From: Anaerofilum sp.
Lineage (GTDB): Bacteria > Bacillota > Clostridia > Oscillospirales > Ruminococcaceae
DNA: 40,616 nucleotides
NCBI GenBank assembly: GCA_020024115.1
Contig: JAHHUF010000005.1
Location: 1-40,616 of the forward strand
Direction: 5' to 3'
Shown: piece after piece, positions 8,208-16,184 of the stretch
Layout of the letters: each line of letters starts with the position of its first letter
How positions within the stretch are numbered: the first letter of the stretch is position 1
Program-made: the position numbers and the translations under genes
Notes under the pieces: model-generated
What the model was told of the DNA's origin: nothing
What the model saw: the letters and a program-made list of their open reading frames with translations, nothing else
Databases searched by the model: none

Positions 8208-8753
8208 TTATTTAGAGCCTTTACCGGCTTTGCCCTCTTTGCGGATGATAACCTCACCTGCATAGCGGATGCCCTTGCCCTTATAAGGCTCGGGTGGGCG
8301 TTTCTCACGAACTTCTGCAGCAAACTGGCCAACTTTCTGCTTGTCAATACCATGAATGATAATCTTGTTAGCATCTGGTACTTCAATGCTGATGTCAGCG
8401 TTCTCAGACATGATAACCTGATGAGAATATCCCAAGTTCATTACCAAGTCTTTGCCCTGTTTTGCTACACGATAACCAACACCTTGAACCTCCAGCTCTT
8501 TCTTAAAGCCGTTGGTAACACCCTCAACCATATTGCTAATCAGGGTGCGGGTCAAGCCGTGCAGGCTGCGAGCAGTTTTCTCGTCATTGGGGCGGGTTAC
8601 CACAATTTCACCATTCTCAACTGCAACAGTCAGCAGAGGATTGATGCTGGAATTCAGGGTACCCTTGGGGCCCTTTACGGTGATTTCGTGATTTGCAACA
8701 TTCACTTCAACACCAGTAGGAATGACGATGGGTTTTCTTCCAATTCTCGACAT
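8208..8753 (-). CDS. rplF: 50S ribosomal protein L6
   Basis: This is uL6, near the factor-binding site at the base of the stalk (181 aa). Two repeated alpha/beta domains are evident. The N terminus is MSRIGRKPIVIPTGVEV, and the C-terminal signature VGQFAAEVREKRPPEPYKGK precedes GIRYAGEVIIRKEGKAGK. The ATG follows AAAGGGG. Spacing is 18 bp on both sides. Confidence 0.97.
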   Translation of the reverse strand: MSRIGRKPIVIPTGVEVNVANHEITVKGPKGTLNSSINPLLTVAVENGEIVVTRPNDEKTARSLHGLTRTLISNMVEGVTNGFKKELEVQGVGYRVAKQGKDLVMNLGYSHQVIMSENADISIEVPDANKIIIHGIDKQKVGQFAAEVREKRPPEPYKGKGIRYAGEVIIRKEGKAGKGSK

Positions 8754-8771
8754 GTCTTTCTAACCCCTTTC

Positions 8772-9170
8772 TTACCACACAAAAGCGAGAACTTCGCCGC
8801 CAACATGCTCTGCACGAGCAGCACGGTCGGTCATAACGCCTTTAGAGGTGGAGATAATTGCGGTGCCCAGACCACGCATAACCTTGGGCATCTCTTCGCA
8901 ATTGGTGTAGATACGCAGGCCGGGTTTGGAAACGCGACGCAGGCCGCCGATGACAGGGGCGCCGGTTTCGGTGTACTTCAGAGCCAGGCGCAAAACGCCC
9001 TGCTTGTTGTCCTCGATCACCTGAACACCCTTGATGTAACCCTCTTCAACCAGAATGTTGCAGATTGCTTTCTTCAGGTTGGAAGCGGGAACATCAACAG
9101 AAGGGTGTTTGGCAGTGCTAGCATTGCGGATGCGGGTCAGCAAGTCCGCGATAGGATCGGTGATATGCAT
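8772..9170 (-). CDS. rpsH: 30S ribosomal protein S8
   Basis: This is uS8, a 16S rRNA helix 21 binder (132 aa). In E. coli it also represses the spc operon by binding a mimic in the L5 message. The N terminus HITDPIADLLTRIRNA and the C terminus GLGTAIISTSKGVMTDRAAR are conserved. The ATG follows AGGAGGT. I did not find an obvious S8-binding mimic at the rplE start by eye. Confidence 0.97.
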   Translation of the reverse strand: MHITDPIADLLTRIRNASTAKHPSVDVPASNLKKAICNILVEEGYIKGVQVIEDNKQGVLRLALKYTETGAPVIGGLRRVSKPGLRIYTNCEEMPKVMRGLGTAIISTSKGVMTDRAARAEHVGGEVLAFVW

Positions 9171-9208
9171 GCCACTAACCTCCTAGATTTCTTTCATAAT
9201 ATTATTGT

Positions 9209-9394
9209 TTACCAGCTGGCTTTCTTCACGCCGGGAATCTCGCCCTTATAGGCCAACTCGCGGAAACAGATACGGCAGATGCCATATTTGCGCAGGTAGG
9301 CGTGAGGGCGGCCACAGATCTTGCAGCGGTTGTACTCACGGGTGGAGAACTTCGCAGGACGCTGCTGCTTGATTTTCATGGATGTTTTAGCCAT
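9209..9394 (-). CDS. rpsN: 30S ribosomal protein S14, zinc type (type Z)
   Basis: This is the short 61-residue uS14 of the 30S head. It has CKIC (Cys24, Cys27) and CRIC (Cys40, Cys43), the four zinc ligands of the type Z form. The C terminus YKGEIPGVKKASW is characteristic. It starts at ATG 16 bp after rplE and leaves a 38-bp gap to rpsH. Confidence 0.97.
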   Translation of the reverse strand: MAKTSMKIKQQRPAKFSTREYNRCKICGRPHAYLRKYGICRICFRELAYKGEIPGVKKASW

Positions 9395-9410
9395 GTCTCA
9401 TTGCCCTCCC

Positions 9411-9950
9411 TTAGTTAGCGAATGGAGCGCCCAGAGCAGTCAACAACTCTTTGGCCTCTTCATCGGTTTTTGCGGTGGTTACGAAGCAGATGTCCATACC
9501 GCGAACGGCGTCAATCTTATCGTAATCAATTTCAGGGAAAATCAACTGCTCTTTGATGCCGCAAGCATAGTTGCCGCGACCATCGAAAGAGTTACCGTTG
9601 ATTCCACGGAAGTCACGTACGCGAGGCAGAGCAACGCTGAAGAAGCGGTCTGCAAACTCGTACATACGCTCACCACGCAGGGTTACTTTTGCACCAATGG
9701 GCATACCCTCACGCAGTTTGAAGTTTGCAACGCTCTTCTTAGCGCGGCAAACAATAGCCTTCTGGCCAGTGATTTTACCCAGGTCGCCGATGATAGCTTC
9801 CAGGATTTTGGGATTGTCGCGAGCTTCGCCGCAGCCAACATTGATTACAATTTTATCCAGCTTGGGAATCTGCATTACGCTCTTGTAACCAAATTTCTTC
9901 ATCAGTGCGGGAGCCACTTCGCTGGTGTACTTTTCTTTCAGTCTTGCCAT
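9411..9950 (-). CDS. rplE: 50S ribosomal protein L5
   Basis: This is uL5, a 5S rRNA-binding protein of the central protuberance (179 aa). The frame is open further upstream, but the ATG at 9950 follows GGGAGGTAAGAACACTC and gives the family N terminus MARLKEKY. Visible motifs are INVGCGEARDNPKILE, KKSVANFKLREGMPIGAKVT and RVRDFRGINGNSFDGRGNY. It lies 17 bp after rplX. Confidence 0.96.
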   Translation of the reverse strand: MARLKEKYTSEVAPALMKKFGYKSVMQIPKLDKIVINVGCGEARDNPKILEAIIGDLGKITGQKAIVCRAKKSVANFKLREGMPIGAKVTLRGERMYEFADRFFSVALPRVRDFRGINGNSFDGRGNYACGIKEQLIFPEIDYDKIDAVRGMDICFVTTAKTDEEAKELLTALGAPFAN

Positions 9951-9967
9951 GAGTGTTCTTACCTCCC

Positions 9968-10282
9968 TTACAGCTGAGCGCCGCACTTTTTGCAGACGCG
10001 CACTTTCTTGCCCTCAGCCTCGGCATGACCGATGCGAGTAGCTTTGTTGCACTTGGGGCAAACCGGCATAACCTTGGAAGCATACATCGCGCCCTCGGCT
10101 TTTACGATGCCGCCCTGCTCGCCCTGACGGCGGGGTTTCACGTGCTTGGTCACCATGTTCAGACCTTCTACGATCACCTTACCTTCAGTGGGGCTAACAG
10201 CCAGAACTTTACCGGTTTTGCCGGCGTCCTTGCCGCTGATTACCATAACGTTGTCGCCGGTTTTAACATGAACTTTATTCAT
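9968..10282 (-). CDS. rplX: 50S ribosomal protein L24
   Basis: This is uL24, an assembly initiator at the tunnel exit (104 aa). The KOW motif lies in the N-terminal part (VKTGDNVMVISGKDAGKTGK). The C terminus has two CxxC pairs (CPKC and CKKC) in a pattern common in Firmicute L24. ATG start after GGAGG, 14 bp from rplN. Confidence 0.96.
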   Translation of the reverse strand: MNKVHVKTGDNVMVISGKDAGKTGKVLAVSPTEGKVIVEGLNMVTKHVKPRRQGEQGGIVKAEGAMYASKVMPVCPKCNKATRIGHAEAEGKKVRVCKKCGAQL

Positions 10283-10296
10283 TACTTAAAACCTCC

Positions 10297-10665
10297 TTAC
10301 AGCGATTCCGGAGCCAGGCTCAGGATCTTCAGGTAACCGTCTTCACGCAATTCACGTGCAACCGGTCCAAAGATACGGGTGCCTCTCGGATTTTTGTCCT
10401 CCTTGATGATAACTGCAGCGTTCTCATCAAAGCGGATGTAGGAACCGTCCTCACGGCGCAGACCATGTTTGGAACGAACGATAACAGCCTTAACTACATC
10501 GCCCTTCTTCACAGTGCCATTAGGAGCAGCTTTCTTAACACTGGCAACTACTACGTCGCCGATATTTGCATATCTCTTGCGGGAACCACCCAGCACACGG
10601 ATGCACATCAGTTCTTTCGCACCGGTGTTGTCGGCTACCTTGAGATAGGTTTGCATCTGAACCAC
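10297..10665 (-). CDS. rplN: 50S ribosomal protein L14 (GTG start)
   Basis: This is uL14, in the factor-binding face and inter-subunit bridge B8 (122 aa, exact usual length). The sequence MVQMQTYLKVADNTGAKELM is the family N terminus. The initiating codon is GTG at 10665, placed 8 nt after GGAGG; an internal ATG three codons later is the alternative. The end of the protein shows RIFGPVARELREDGYLKILS. Confidence 0.96.
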   Translation of the reverse strand: MVQMQTYLKVADNTGAKELMCIRVLGGSRKRYANIGDVVVASVKKAAPNGTVKKGDVVKAVIVRSKHGLRREDGSYIRFDENAAVIIKEDKNPRGTRIFGPVARELREDGYLKILSLAPESL

Positions 10666-10695
10666 AGCCAGATCCTCCTTTCAAAGGTACGGCGA

Positions 10696-10950
10696 TTATT
10701 TCGCCTTCTCTACGATTTTGACCAGACGCCACCGCTTATCCTTGGACAGGGGGCGAGTCTCCATAATCAACACACGGTCGCCAACGCCACACTCGTTGTT
10801 CTCGTCGTGGGCTTTAAACTTTACAGTGCGCTTCATGATCTTCTTGTAGAGGGGGTGCTTTACATTATCCTTTACCGCTACTACGATGGTTTTGTCCATT
10901 TTGTCGGATACAACCACACCGGTACGGGTTTTACGCAGGTTACGCTCCAT
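10696..10950 (-). CDS. rpsQ: 30S ribosomal protein S17
   Basis: This is uS17, an OB-fold 16S rRNA binder (84 aa). The conserved start is ERNLRKTRTGVVVSDKMDKT and the core includes HDENNECGVGDRVLIMETRP. The ATG at 10950 sits 9 nt after GGGAGG and is preferred to an in-frame TTG two codons earlier, which would be only 3 nt from that site. It lies 19 bp after rpmC. Confidence 0.95.
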   Translation of the reverse strand: MERNLRKTRTGVVVSDKMDKTIVVAVKDNVKHPLYKKIMKRTVKFKAHDENNECGVGDRVLIMETRPLSKDKRWRLVKIVEKAK

Positions 10951-10969
10951 GTTCAATTACCTCCCTCTC

Positions 10970-11164
10970 TTAGTGATTGAGCTCATTTGCACGCTGAACA
11001 GTCTTCACACGGGCAATGTCTCTCTTAACGGCTTCGATCCGGCCGGGATTCTCCAGCTGGTTTACAGCATGCTGAAAACGCAGGTTAAACAGTTCCTGCT
11101 TCAGCTCAGCCAGCTTCTGGTTCAGCTCAGCGGCCGACAGCTCACGCAGTTCGGTTGCTTTCAT
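10970..11164 (-). CDS. rpmC: 50S ribosomal protein L29
   Basis: This is uL29, a small two-helix protein at the tunnel exit where SRP and trigger factor dock (64 aa). It starts MKATELRELSAAELNQKLAE, a textbook N terminus. It abuts rplP with no intergenic base: the rplP stop is immediately followed by this ATG. Confidence 0.96.
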   Translation of the reverse strand: MKATELRELSAAELNQKLAELKQELFNLRFQHAVNQLENPGRIEAVKRDIARVKTVQRANELNH

Positions 11165-11590
11165 TTACTCCGCAGCCTCCTTCTCTTCCCGCTTTACGAA
11201 TTTGCACTTTACGGGCAGCTTGTGGCTAGCCAGACGCAGCGCCTCACGGGCGATTTCTTCGTTAACATCGGCCAGTTCAAACAATACACGGCCGGGCTTT
11301 ACAACTGCAACCCAATATTCAGGAGAACCTTTACCGGAACCCATTCGAGTCTCAGCAGGTTTCTCAGTAACGGGCTTGTCGGGGAAGATTTTAATCCAAA
11401 CACGACCGCCACGTTTGATATAACGGGTCATTGCAATACGGGCAGCCTCGATTTGATTCGAGGTAATCCAAGCTGGCTCCAGGGCAACAATACCGTACTG
11501 GCCCTGGTTCACAGTGTTGCCGCGCATGGCTTTACCGGTCATGCGACCGCGGTGCACACGGCGGTATTTAACGCGCTTAGGCAGTAACAT
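11165..11590 (-). CDS. rplP: 50S ribosomal protein L16
   Basis: This is uL16, which positions A-site tRNA near the peptidyl transferase centre (141 aa). The sequence begins LLPKRVKYRRVHRGRMTGKA and has the loop PVTEKPAETRMGSGKGSPEY facing the catalytic centre. The ATG overlaps the rpsC stop by one base (TAATG), a sign of coupled translation. Confidence 0.97.
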   Translation of the reverse strand: MLLPKRVKYRRVHRGRMTGKAMRGNTVNQGQYGIVALEPAWITSNQIEAARIAMTRYIKRGGRVWIKIFPDKPVTEKPAETRMGSGKGSPEYWVAVVKPGRVLFELADVNEEIAREALRLASHKLPVKCKFVKREEKEAAE

Positions 11591-12276
11591 TATTTGTTGC
11601 CTCCTTCTTTACGGGCTGCGGGCTTAGTGCTTTTCAAAACTTCGCCCTTATAAATCCAAACCTTAACACCAATTTTGCCGTATGTGGTATTTGCCTCAGC
11701 AAAACCATAATCAATATCAGCACGCAGTGTTTGCAGAGGAATGGTACCCTCATGATAATGCTCTGTGCGGGCAATGTCAGCGCCGCCCAAACGACCGCTA
11801 ACCTGTGCCTTAATGCCCTTGGCACCACGCTGCATTGCACGACCCATGCTCTGTTTCATAGCACGGCGGAAAGAAATGCGGCGTTCCAGCTGGCTTGCAA
11901 TGTTTTCAGCAACCAGCTGAGCGTTGGTGTCGATGCTCTTCACTTCGACAATGTTCACGTTGGTAGCTTTACCAACCATTTTCTCAATCTGAGCGCGCAG
12001 CTTTTCAATCTCTGCACCGCCCTTGCCGATAACCATACCAGGCTTAGCGCAGTGGATGTTTACCTTCAAACGGGGGTTGCCAGTTGCATTGTCAACGGTA
12101 CGCTCGATTTCGATTTTAGGAACACCGGCAAGATATAACTGCTTTTTCAGCACCTTGCGGATTTTGTAGTCTTCCACGAGGGTATCGCCAAACTCTTTTT
12201 TAGAAGTAAACCAGCGGCTGTCCCAATCTTTAATTACACCCACGCGAATGCCGTGGGGATTCACTTTCTGGCCCAT
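11590..12276 (-). CDS. rpsC: 30S ribosomal protein S3
   Basis: This is uS3, part of the mRNA entry site and its helicase activity (228 aa). It starts MGQKVNPHGIRVGVIKDWDS. A KH type II domain carries the GKGG loop at residues 84-87, and the C-terminal S3 domain follows (GRLGGADIARTEHYHEGTIP). ATG after GGAGGG, 11 bp after rplV. Confidence 0.97.
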   Translation of the reverse strand: MGQKVNPHGIRVGVIKDWDSRWFTSKKEFGDTLVEDYKIRKVLKKQLYLAGVPKIEIERTVDNATGNPRLKVNIHCAKPGMVIGKGGAEIEKLRAQIEKMVGKATNVNIVEVKSIDTNAQLVAENIASQLERRISFRRAMKQSMGRAMQRGAKGIKAQVSGRLGGADIARTEHYHEGTIPLQTLRADIDYGFAEANTTYGKIGVKVWIYKGEVLKSTKPAARKEGGNK

Positions 12277-12287
12277 TGTTACCCTCC

Positions 12288-12626
12288 TTACGCTTCAATC
12301 TCTTTGAGAACAACTGTGATATGGCTTGTTCTCTTGAGGATTCTGTACGCACGGCCCTGAGCGCGAGGCATAATGCGCTTCAGAGTAGGTCCGGGAGTAA
12401 CAAAGCACTCAGCAACGTACAGGTTGTTTTTATCCATATTGTGGTTGTTTTCCGCATTGGCGGCAGCAGACTTCACCAGCTTCATCAGAGGCTCACAGGC
12501 AGCCTTTGGGGTGTACTGCAGAATCGCCAGCGCTTTGTCCACAGGCTGGTTGCGAATCAAGTCCAAAACAACCGAAACCTTGCGGGGCGCGATGCGGGCG
12601 TATCTAAGATGTGCCCTTGCTTCCAT
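12288..12626 (-). CDS. rplV: 50S ribosomal protein L22
   Basis: This is uL22, whose long loop lines the exit tunnel (112 aa). The frame is open upstream, but the ATG at 12626 follows GGAGGAGAAT and gives MEARAHLRYARIAPRKV, the expected N terminus. The tunnel loop segment FVTPGPTLKRIMPRAQGRAY is intact, with no obvious macrolide-resistance insertion. Confidence 0.96.
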   Translation of the reverse strand: MEARAHLRYARIAPRKVSVVLDLIRNQPVDKALAILQYTPKAACEPLMKLVKSAAANAENNHNMDKNNLYVAECFVTPGPTLKRIMPRAQGRAYRILKRTSHITVVLKEIEA

Positions 12627-12642
12627 TGTAATTCTCCTCCTA

Positions 12643-12918
12643 TTATCTACCGGTGGTCTTTGAACCCGCATGACCCTTAAAGGTACGGGTGGGGGCAAAC
12701 TCGCCCAACTTATGGCCTACCATATCCTCGGTAACATAAACGGGAACATGTTTGCGACCGTCATGCACTGCAAAGGTGTGACCCACAAAATCAGGGAAAA
12801 TAGTAGAGGAACGGCTCCAGGTTTTCAGCACACGCTTTTCGCCGGCTTCGTTCATCTCTTTCACACGCTTCAAGAGCACAGGCTGCACGTAAGGTCCCTT
12901 TTTAACACTTCTACCCAT
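12643..12918 (-). CDS. rpsS: 30S ribosomal protein S19
   Basis: This is uS19, in the 30S head, forming a complex with S13 (91 aa). It has MGRSVKKGPYVQPVLLKRV at the start and VGHKLGEFAPTRTFKGHAG near the end, both diagnostic. ATG start, 15 bp after rplB. Confidence 0.97.
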   Translation of the reverse strand: MGRSVKKGPYVQPVLLKRVKEMNEAGEKRVLKTWSRSSTIFPDFVGHTFAVHDGRKHVPVYVTEDMVGHKLGEFAPTRTFKGHAGSKTTGR

Positions 12919-12933
12919 GTTCGGTCTCCTCTC

Positions 12934-13764
12934 TTAGCCGTTAGCACGCTTAACAATAAACTTGTCAGAGCGATTGTGATTTTTGCGGGTTTTGTAACCC
13001 ATAGCAGGTTTGCCCCAAGGGGTAACAGGGCCGGGACGGCCAACGGGGCTCTTGCCTTCACCACCACCGTGGGGGTGATCACAGGGGTTCATAACAGAAC
13101 CGCGAACGGTGGGACGCCAGCCCATGTGGCGTTTACGGCCGGCTTTACCGATGTTTACATTCTCATGGTCGATGTTTCCAACCTGACCAACAGTAGCAAT
13201 GCAGTTCACGGGGATGTTACGCATCTCTCCGGAGGGCAGACGAACCAGTGCGTACTTGCCTTCCTTCGCCATCAGCTGTGCCATGTTGCCGGCGCTACGA
13301 ACCAACTGGCCGCCCTTGCCGGGGTACAACTCGATGTTGTGGATGATGGTACCAACAGGAATGTTGATAAAGGGCAGTGCGTTGCCGGGCTTAATGTCGG
13401 CATTAGGGCCTGCCATAACAGTATCGCCAACCTTCAGACCTTCAGGAGCCAGGATGTAGCGTTTCTCGCCATCCTCATACTGCAACAAAGCGATGTGTGC
13501 AGAACGGTTAGGATCATATTCCAGAGTCTTAACAGTTGCAGGAACATCAAACTTGTTGCGCTTGAAGTCGATGATACGGTACTTGGTGCGGTTTCCGCCG
13601 CCATGATGACGTACGGTGATACGGCCGGTGTTGTTGCGGCCACTGTGCTTTTTCATGGGCTCCAGCAAGCTGCGCTCGGGTGCAACCTTGCTCAGCACAC
13701 TGTAATCAGTCACAGTCATGCCACGGCGGCCGGGAGTAGTCGGCTTAAACTTTTTAATCGCCAT
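12934..13764 (-). CDS. rplB: 50S ribosomal protein L2
   Basis: This is uL2, needed for subunit association and peptidyl transferase activity (276 aa). The N-terminal OB-like domain and C-terminal SH3-like domain are present. The conserved NPCDHPHGGGEGKSPVGRPG loop with its essential His near residue 230 is intact. ATG start. An 80-bp spacer with two small hairpins separates it from rplW upstream. Confidence 0.97.
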   Translation of the reverse strand: MAIKKFKPTTPGRRGMTVTDYSVLSKVAPERSLLEPMKKHSGRNNTGRITVRHHGGGNRTKYRIIDFKRNKFDVPATVKTLEYDPNRSAHIALLQYEDGEKRYILAPEGLKVGDTVMAGPNADIKPGNALPFINIPVGTIIHNIELYPGKGGQLVRSAGNMAQLMAKEGKYALVRLPSGEMRNIPVNCIATVGQVGNIDHENVNIGKAGRKRHMGWRPTVRGSVMNPCDHPHGGGEGKSPVGRPGPVTPWGKPAMGYKTRKNHNRSDKFIVKRANG

Positions 13765-13797
13765 TTTGGGTTTCTCCTTGTCTTATGAATTATTGTC

Positions 13798-13834
13798 GGG
13801 GTCATATCCCCATAAACGAGCCTTTCTCAGGCTC
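13798..13834 (-). other. Two small hairpins in the rplW-rplB spacer
   Basis: In the 80-bp spacer, GAGCC (13818-13822) can pair with GGCTC (13830-13834) and GGGG (13798-13801) with CCCC (13808-13811). Neither is followed by a T-run on the minus strand. They may be processing or stability elements, or chance. Confidence 0.35.
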
Positions 13835-13844
13835 CCGGCATGGA

Positions 13845-14141
13845 TTAAACCATGCTCTCGAAGAACTCGATTCCTTTGGACTTCTCAGTCAAAGTAACGA
13901 TAGCCTTCTTAGAAGCAGCGGTGTAACCGCCGTGCATTCCCTTGCGGCGGAAACGACCGCGAACGGAAATGGTATTTACCTTAGCAACATCAACACCAAA
14001 CAGTTCTTCAACTGCACGAGCGATGTCAACTTTAGTAGCATTAGTAGCAACCTTGAAGGTGTACTTCTTCATCTCAATGCCCTGCATGGAAGCTTCGGTG
14101 ATTACCGGGGTCAGGATGATATCTTGTGCTGCGATTTTCAT
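13845..14141 (-). CDS. rplW: 50S ribosomal protein L23
   Basis: This is uL23, the main chaperone- and SRP-docking protein at the tunnel exit (98 aa). The sequence includes IILTPVITEASM near the start and KVNTISVRGRFRRKGMHGGY, typical of the family. The ATG overlaps the rplD stop by one base (TAATG). Confidence 0.96.
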   Translation of the reverse strand: MKIAAQDIILTPVITEASMQGIEMKKYTFKVATNATKVDIARAVEELFGVDVAKVNTISVRGRFRRKGMHGGYTAASKKAIVTLTEKSKGIEFFESMV

Positions 14142-14761
14142 TAGCCCAGAACCTCCTCAAGTTTCTTTGCTGCGTCAACACTGATAACGAACTTGTTAGC
14201 ATTAACAACATCATAAGTGTTTACGCTGGTAGCAGTAGTGGTTTTTACACCAGGAATGTTGGAAGCACTCTTAACGATTTTAGCGTCAACAGCAGGGGTA
14301 ACAATCAGAGCTTTTTTCTCTGCACCCAAAGCAGCCAACATATTCACAATGGTTTTTGTTTTGTATTCTGCACAAGCCAGCTGGTCAATCACAATCATGT
14401 CACCACTTGCAGCCTTTGCAGACAATGCGCTCAGAACAGCCAAACGCTTCAGCTTCTTGTTCAAACGATAGCTGTAATCGCGGGGCTTTGGTCCCAAAGC
14501 AACGCCACCATGTGTCCACTGAGGAGCACGGATAGAACCCTGACGGGCATGACCGGTTCCCTTCTGACGCCAAGGTTTGCGTCCACCACCAGAAACCTCT
14601 GCACGGGTTTTGGTGCTCTGGGTGCCCTGGCGCTGATTTGCCAGGAAGTTAACAACCGCAGCATGTACGGCTTTTTCATTCGGAGTAATGCCGAATACGG
14701 CGTCGGAAAGCTCAACCTCGGAAACCTTCTTGCCGTTCATATCCAAAACGTCAAATTTCAT
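14141..14761 (-). CDS. rplD: 50S ribosomal protein L4
   Basis: This is uL4, whose extended loop reaches the tunnel constriction (206 aa). The loop region is visible as RKPWRQKGTGHARQGSIRAP. In gamma-proteobacteria L4 represses its own S10 operon through the leader; this makes it a candidate ligand for the RNA structures described near rpsJ, but nothing in the sequence proves that. It lies 16 bp after rplC. Confidence 0.97.
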   Translation of the reverse strand: MKFDVLDMNGKKVSEVELSDAVFGITPNEKAVHAAVVNFLANQRQGTQSTKTRAEVSGGGRKPWRQKGTGHARQGSIRAPQWTHGGVALGPKPRDYSYRLNKKLKRLAVLSALSAKAASGDMIVIDQLACAEYKTKTIVNMLAALGAEKKALIVTPAVDAKIVKSASNIPGVKTTTATSVNTYDVVNANKFVISVDAAKKLEEVLG

Positions 14762-14777
14762 TGCTCGCTTTCCTCCT

Positions 14778-15410
14778 TTACGCCTTTACGCTGTCGCTGA
14801 TGCAAACTACGCTGCCCTTAGGGCCGGGTACTGCACCTTTAACGGCGATCAGATTGTTTTCAGCGTCGACTTTAACGACGATCAAGTTCTGGATGGTAAC
14901 GCGCTCGCAACCCATGTGACCAGGCAGCTTTTTGCCTTTAAATACACGGCTTGGAGTGGAGCAGCTGCCCATAGAACCAGCATGGCGGGCAACAGGGCCG
15001 GTGCCATGGCTTTCGCGCAGACGGTGGCCGTTCCAGCGTTTGATAGTACCTGCATAGCCCTTACCTTTGCTGGTGCCTACAACATCAATGTGGTCGCCGG
15101 CAGCGAAGACATCTGCCTTCAAAATGTCGCCGATGTTCATTGCGTCAATGCTCTCCAGACGGAACTCACGCAGGGTTTTCTTGGGGGCCACATTCGCTTT
15201 TGCGAAATGACCTGCGGCAGGCTTAGACACTCTCTTTGCAGAAACATCGCCGTAACCCAGCTGAACAGCTACATAGCCATCGCTCTCTACGGTTTTCTTC
15301 TGCACAACGGTGCAGGGGCCAGCCTCAATGACGGTAACAGGCACTACTTTGCCATGCTCGTCAAACAGCTGAGTCATACCCAGCTTCTTGCCGATGATAC
15401 CTTTTTGCAT
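14778..15410 (-). CDS. rplC: 50S ribosomal protein L3
   Basis: This is uL3, an early assembly protein whose loop reaches the peptidyl transferase centre (210 aa). The start is MQKGIIGKKLGMTQLFDEHG. The loop region has GTSKGKGYAGTIKRWNGHRL and SHGTGPVARHAGSMG. The chosen ATG is about 7 nt from an AGGAGGC site; another ATG 5 nt upstream is out of frame. A structured 141-bp spacer lies between it and rpsJ. Confidence 0.97.
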   Translation of the reverse strand: MQKGIIGKKLGMTQLFDEHGKVVPVTVIEAGPCTVVQKKTVESDGYVAVQLGYGDVSAKRVSKPAAGHFAKANVAPKKTLREFRLESIDAMNIGDILKADVFAAGDHIDVVGTSKGKGYAGTIKRWNGHRLRESHGTGPVARHAGSMGSCSTPSRVFKGKKLPGHMGCERVTIQNLIVVKVDAENNLIAVKGAVPGPKGSVVCISDSVKA

Positions 15411-15437
15411 TTCATTTGCCTCCTAATAAGGTTATTG

Positions 15438-15518
15438 GTTGATGCCTTTGTGGCACCAACATGACCTCTCCGCATTTGCGGCGGGGTTCGTGTCTGCTTT
15501 CCCCAAAGCAGTTGGTGC
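15438..15518 (-). promoter_or_regulatory. Structured rpsJ-rplC spacer, possible r-protein switch
   Basis: On the minus-strand transcript an 8-nt arm (15511-15518) pairs perfectly with 15453-15460. The helix encloses two hairpins, 15494-15511 (7 bp, loop CCCC) and 15464-15487 (4 bp plus 5 bp around one mismatch), making a three-way junction. The same central arm (15452-15460) can instead pair with 15438-15446 (8 of 9 pairs), about 14 nt ahead of the rplC ribosome binding site. The two folds are mutually exclusive, which suggests control of rplC and downstream genes. Function is inferred. Confidence 0.55.
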
Positions 15519-15551
15519 ATTTTTCAGCACCCTTACTTTATAATGTAAGGA

Positions 15552-15863
15552 TTACAGTTTAACTTCGATTTCCACGCCAGCGGGGAGCTGCAGGCTCTTC
15601 AAAGCCTCAACAGTCTTGTTGGATGGTTTCAGAACATCGATTAAGCGCTTGTGAGTGCGAGTTTCAAACTGCTCACGGCTGTCTTTGTACTTGTGAACAG
15701 CACGCAGGATGGTAACAACCTCACGGTCAGTGGGCAGAGGAATTGGGCCGGAAACGCGAGCGCCGGTGCGCTTTACATTCTCCACGATTTTCTCTGCTGC
15801 TGCATCGACCAACTGATGGTCATAGCTTTTCAGTCGAATTCTGATTTTTTCTTTGACTGCCAT
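15552..15863 (-). CDS. rpsJ: 30S ribosomal protein S10
   Basis: This is uS10, a 30S head protein that also serves in NusB-NusE antitermination complexes (103 aa). The family N terminus VKEKIRIRLKSYDHQLVDAA identifies it, and the ATG at 15863 follows an AGGAGGCG site; the frame is open upstream without a start context. The C-terminal part reads TRTHKRLIDVLKPSNKTVEA. It is the first gene of the superoperon, after a leader of about 315 nt. Confidence 0.97.
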   Translation of the reverse strand: MAVKEKIRIRLKSYDHQLVDAAAEKIVENVKRTGARVSGPIPLPTDREVVTILRAVHKYKDSREQFETRTHKRLIDVLKPSNKTVEALKSLQLPAGVEIEVKL

Positions 15864-15946
15864 TATTTTCGCCTCCTGATAATATTTGGTGCTTAGGCGA
15901 ACCGATAAACCACTTAACACTGCTCCGGGTGTTTCGCAATTTCCCA

Positions 15947-15985
15947 CGAGAAAAACCGGTGAACCGCCCTGCAGTTCATCCGGAG
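15947..15985 (-). terminator. Leader terminator (attenuator) ahead of rpsJ
   Basis: The minus-strand transcript reads CCGG-A-TGAAC-T-GC-AGG-GC-G-GTTCA-CCGG (15983 to 15956) followed by TTTTTCTCG. This is a stem of about 12 bp with a U tract, located 88 bp before the rpsJ start and downstream of the probable promoter. A terminator here must be bypassed for the operon to be read. That implies attenuation. Confidence 0.7.
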
Positions 15986-15994
15986 AATCCTATG

Positions 15995-16048
15995 GCAAAG
16001 TATGCGAACATTGGTTCACAGAGTAACTATGTGAACATATCCCTTTGC
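15995..16048 (-). promoter_or_regulatory. Competing stem-loop in the S10 leader
   Basis: GCAAAG (15995-16000) pairs with CTTTGC (16043-16048), and inside it a 7-bp perfect hairpin forms (16014-16020 with 16030-16036). On the transcript the 3' arm, extended to GTGAACC (16019 to 16013), is also perfectly complementary over 7 nt to GGTTCAC (15965 to 15959) in the 3' arm of the downstream terminator. Forming that pair would break both hairpins, so the segment has the form of an antiterminator. The ligand is unknown. Confidence 0.55.
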
Positions 16049-16105
16049 ACTCAGTAATTCTTTCGCCCGGTTCTAAGATCGGACATACTCGGCGGAAAAA
16101 CCTAC

Positions 16106-16168
16106 GCTACTTCGTAGCAACCTCCCGCGTCATCGCATATCGCGGCCTGCGCGGACTTGCCGTGCAAG
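16106..16168 (-). other. Upstream hairpins of the S10 leader
   Basis: Two small perfect hairpins lie near the start of the leader transcript: CTTGC/GCAAG (16156-16168) and GCTAC/GTAGC (16106-16118). They add to the view that the whole leader is a folded RNA. Confidence 0.4.
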
Positions 16169-16184
16169 CCATTCGCAGCCGTTT

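Noticed and set aside
552..15464. Long plus-strand open frames opposite the ribosomal genes
   Set aside because: They are antisense shadows of well-identified minus-strand genes and show no family resemblance or ribosome sites.
15951..15990. T-box-like GGGCGG...ACCGG in the S10 leader
   Set aside because: It does not match the T-box consensus AGGGTGGNACCGCG and fits a plain terminator stem better.
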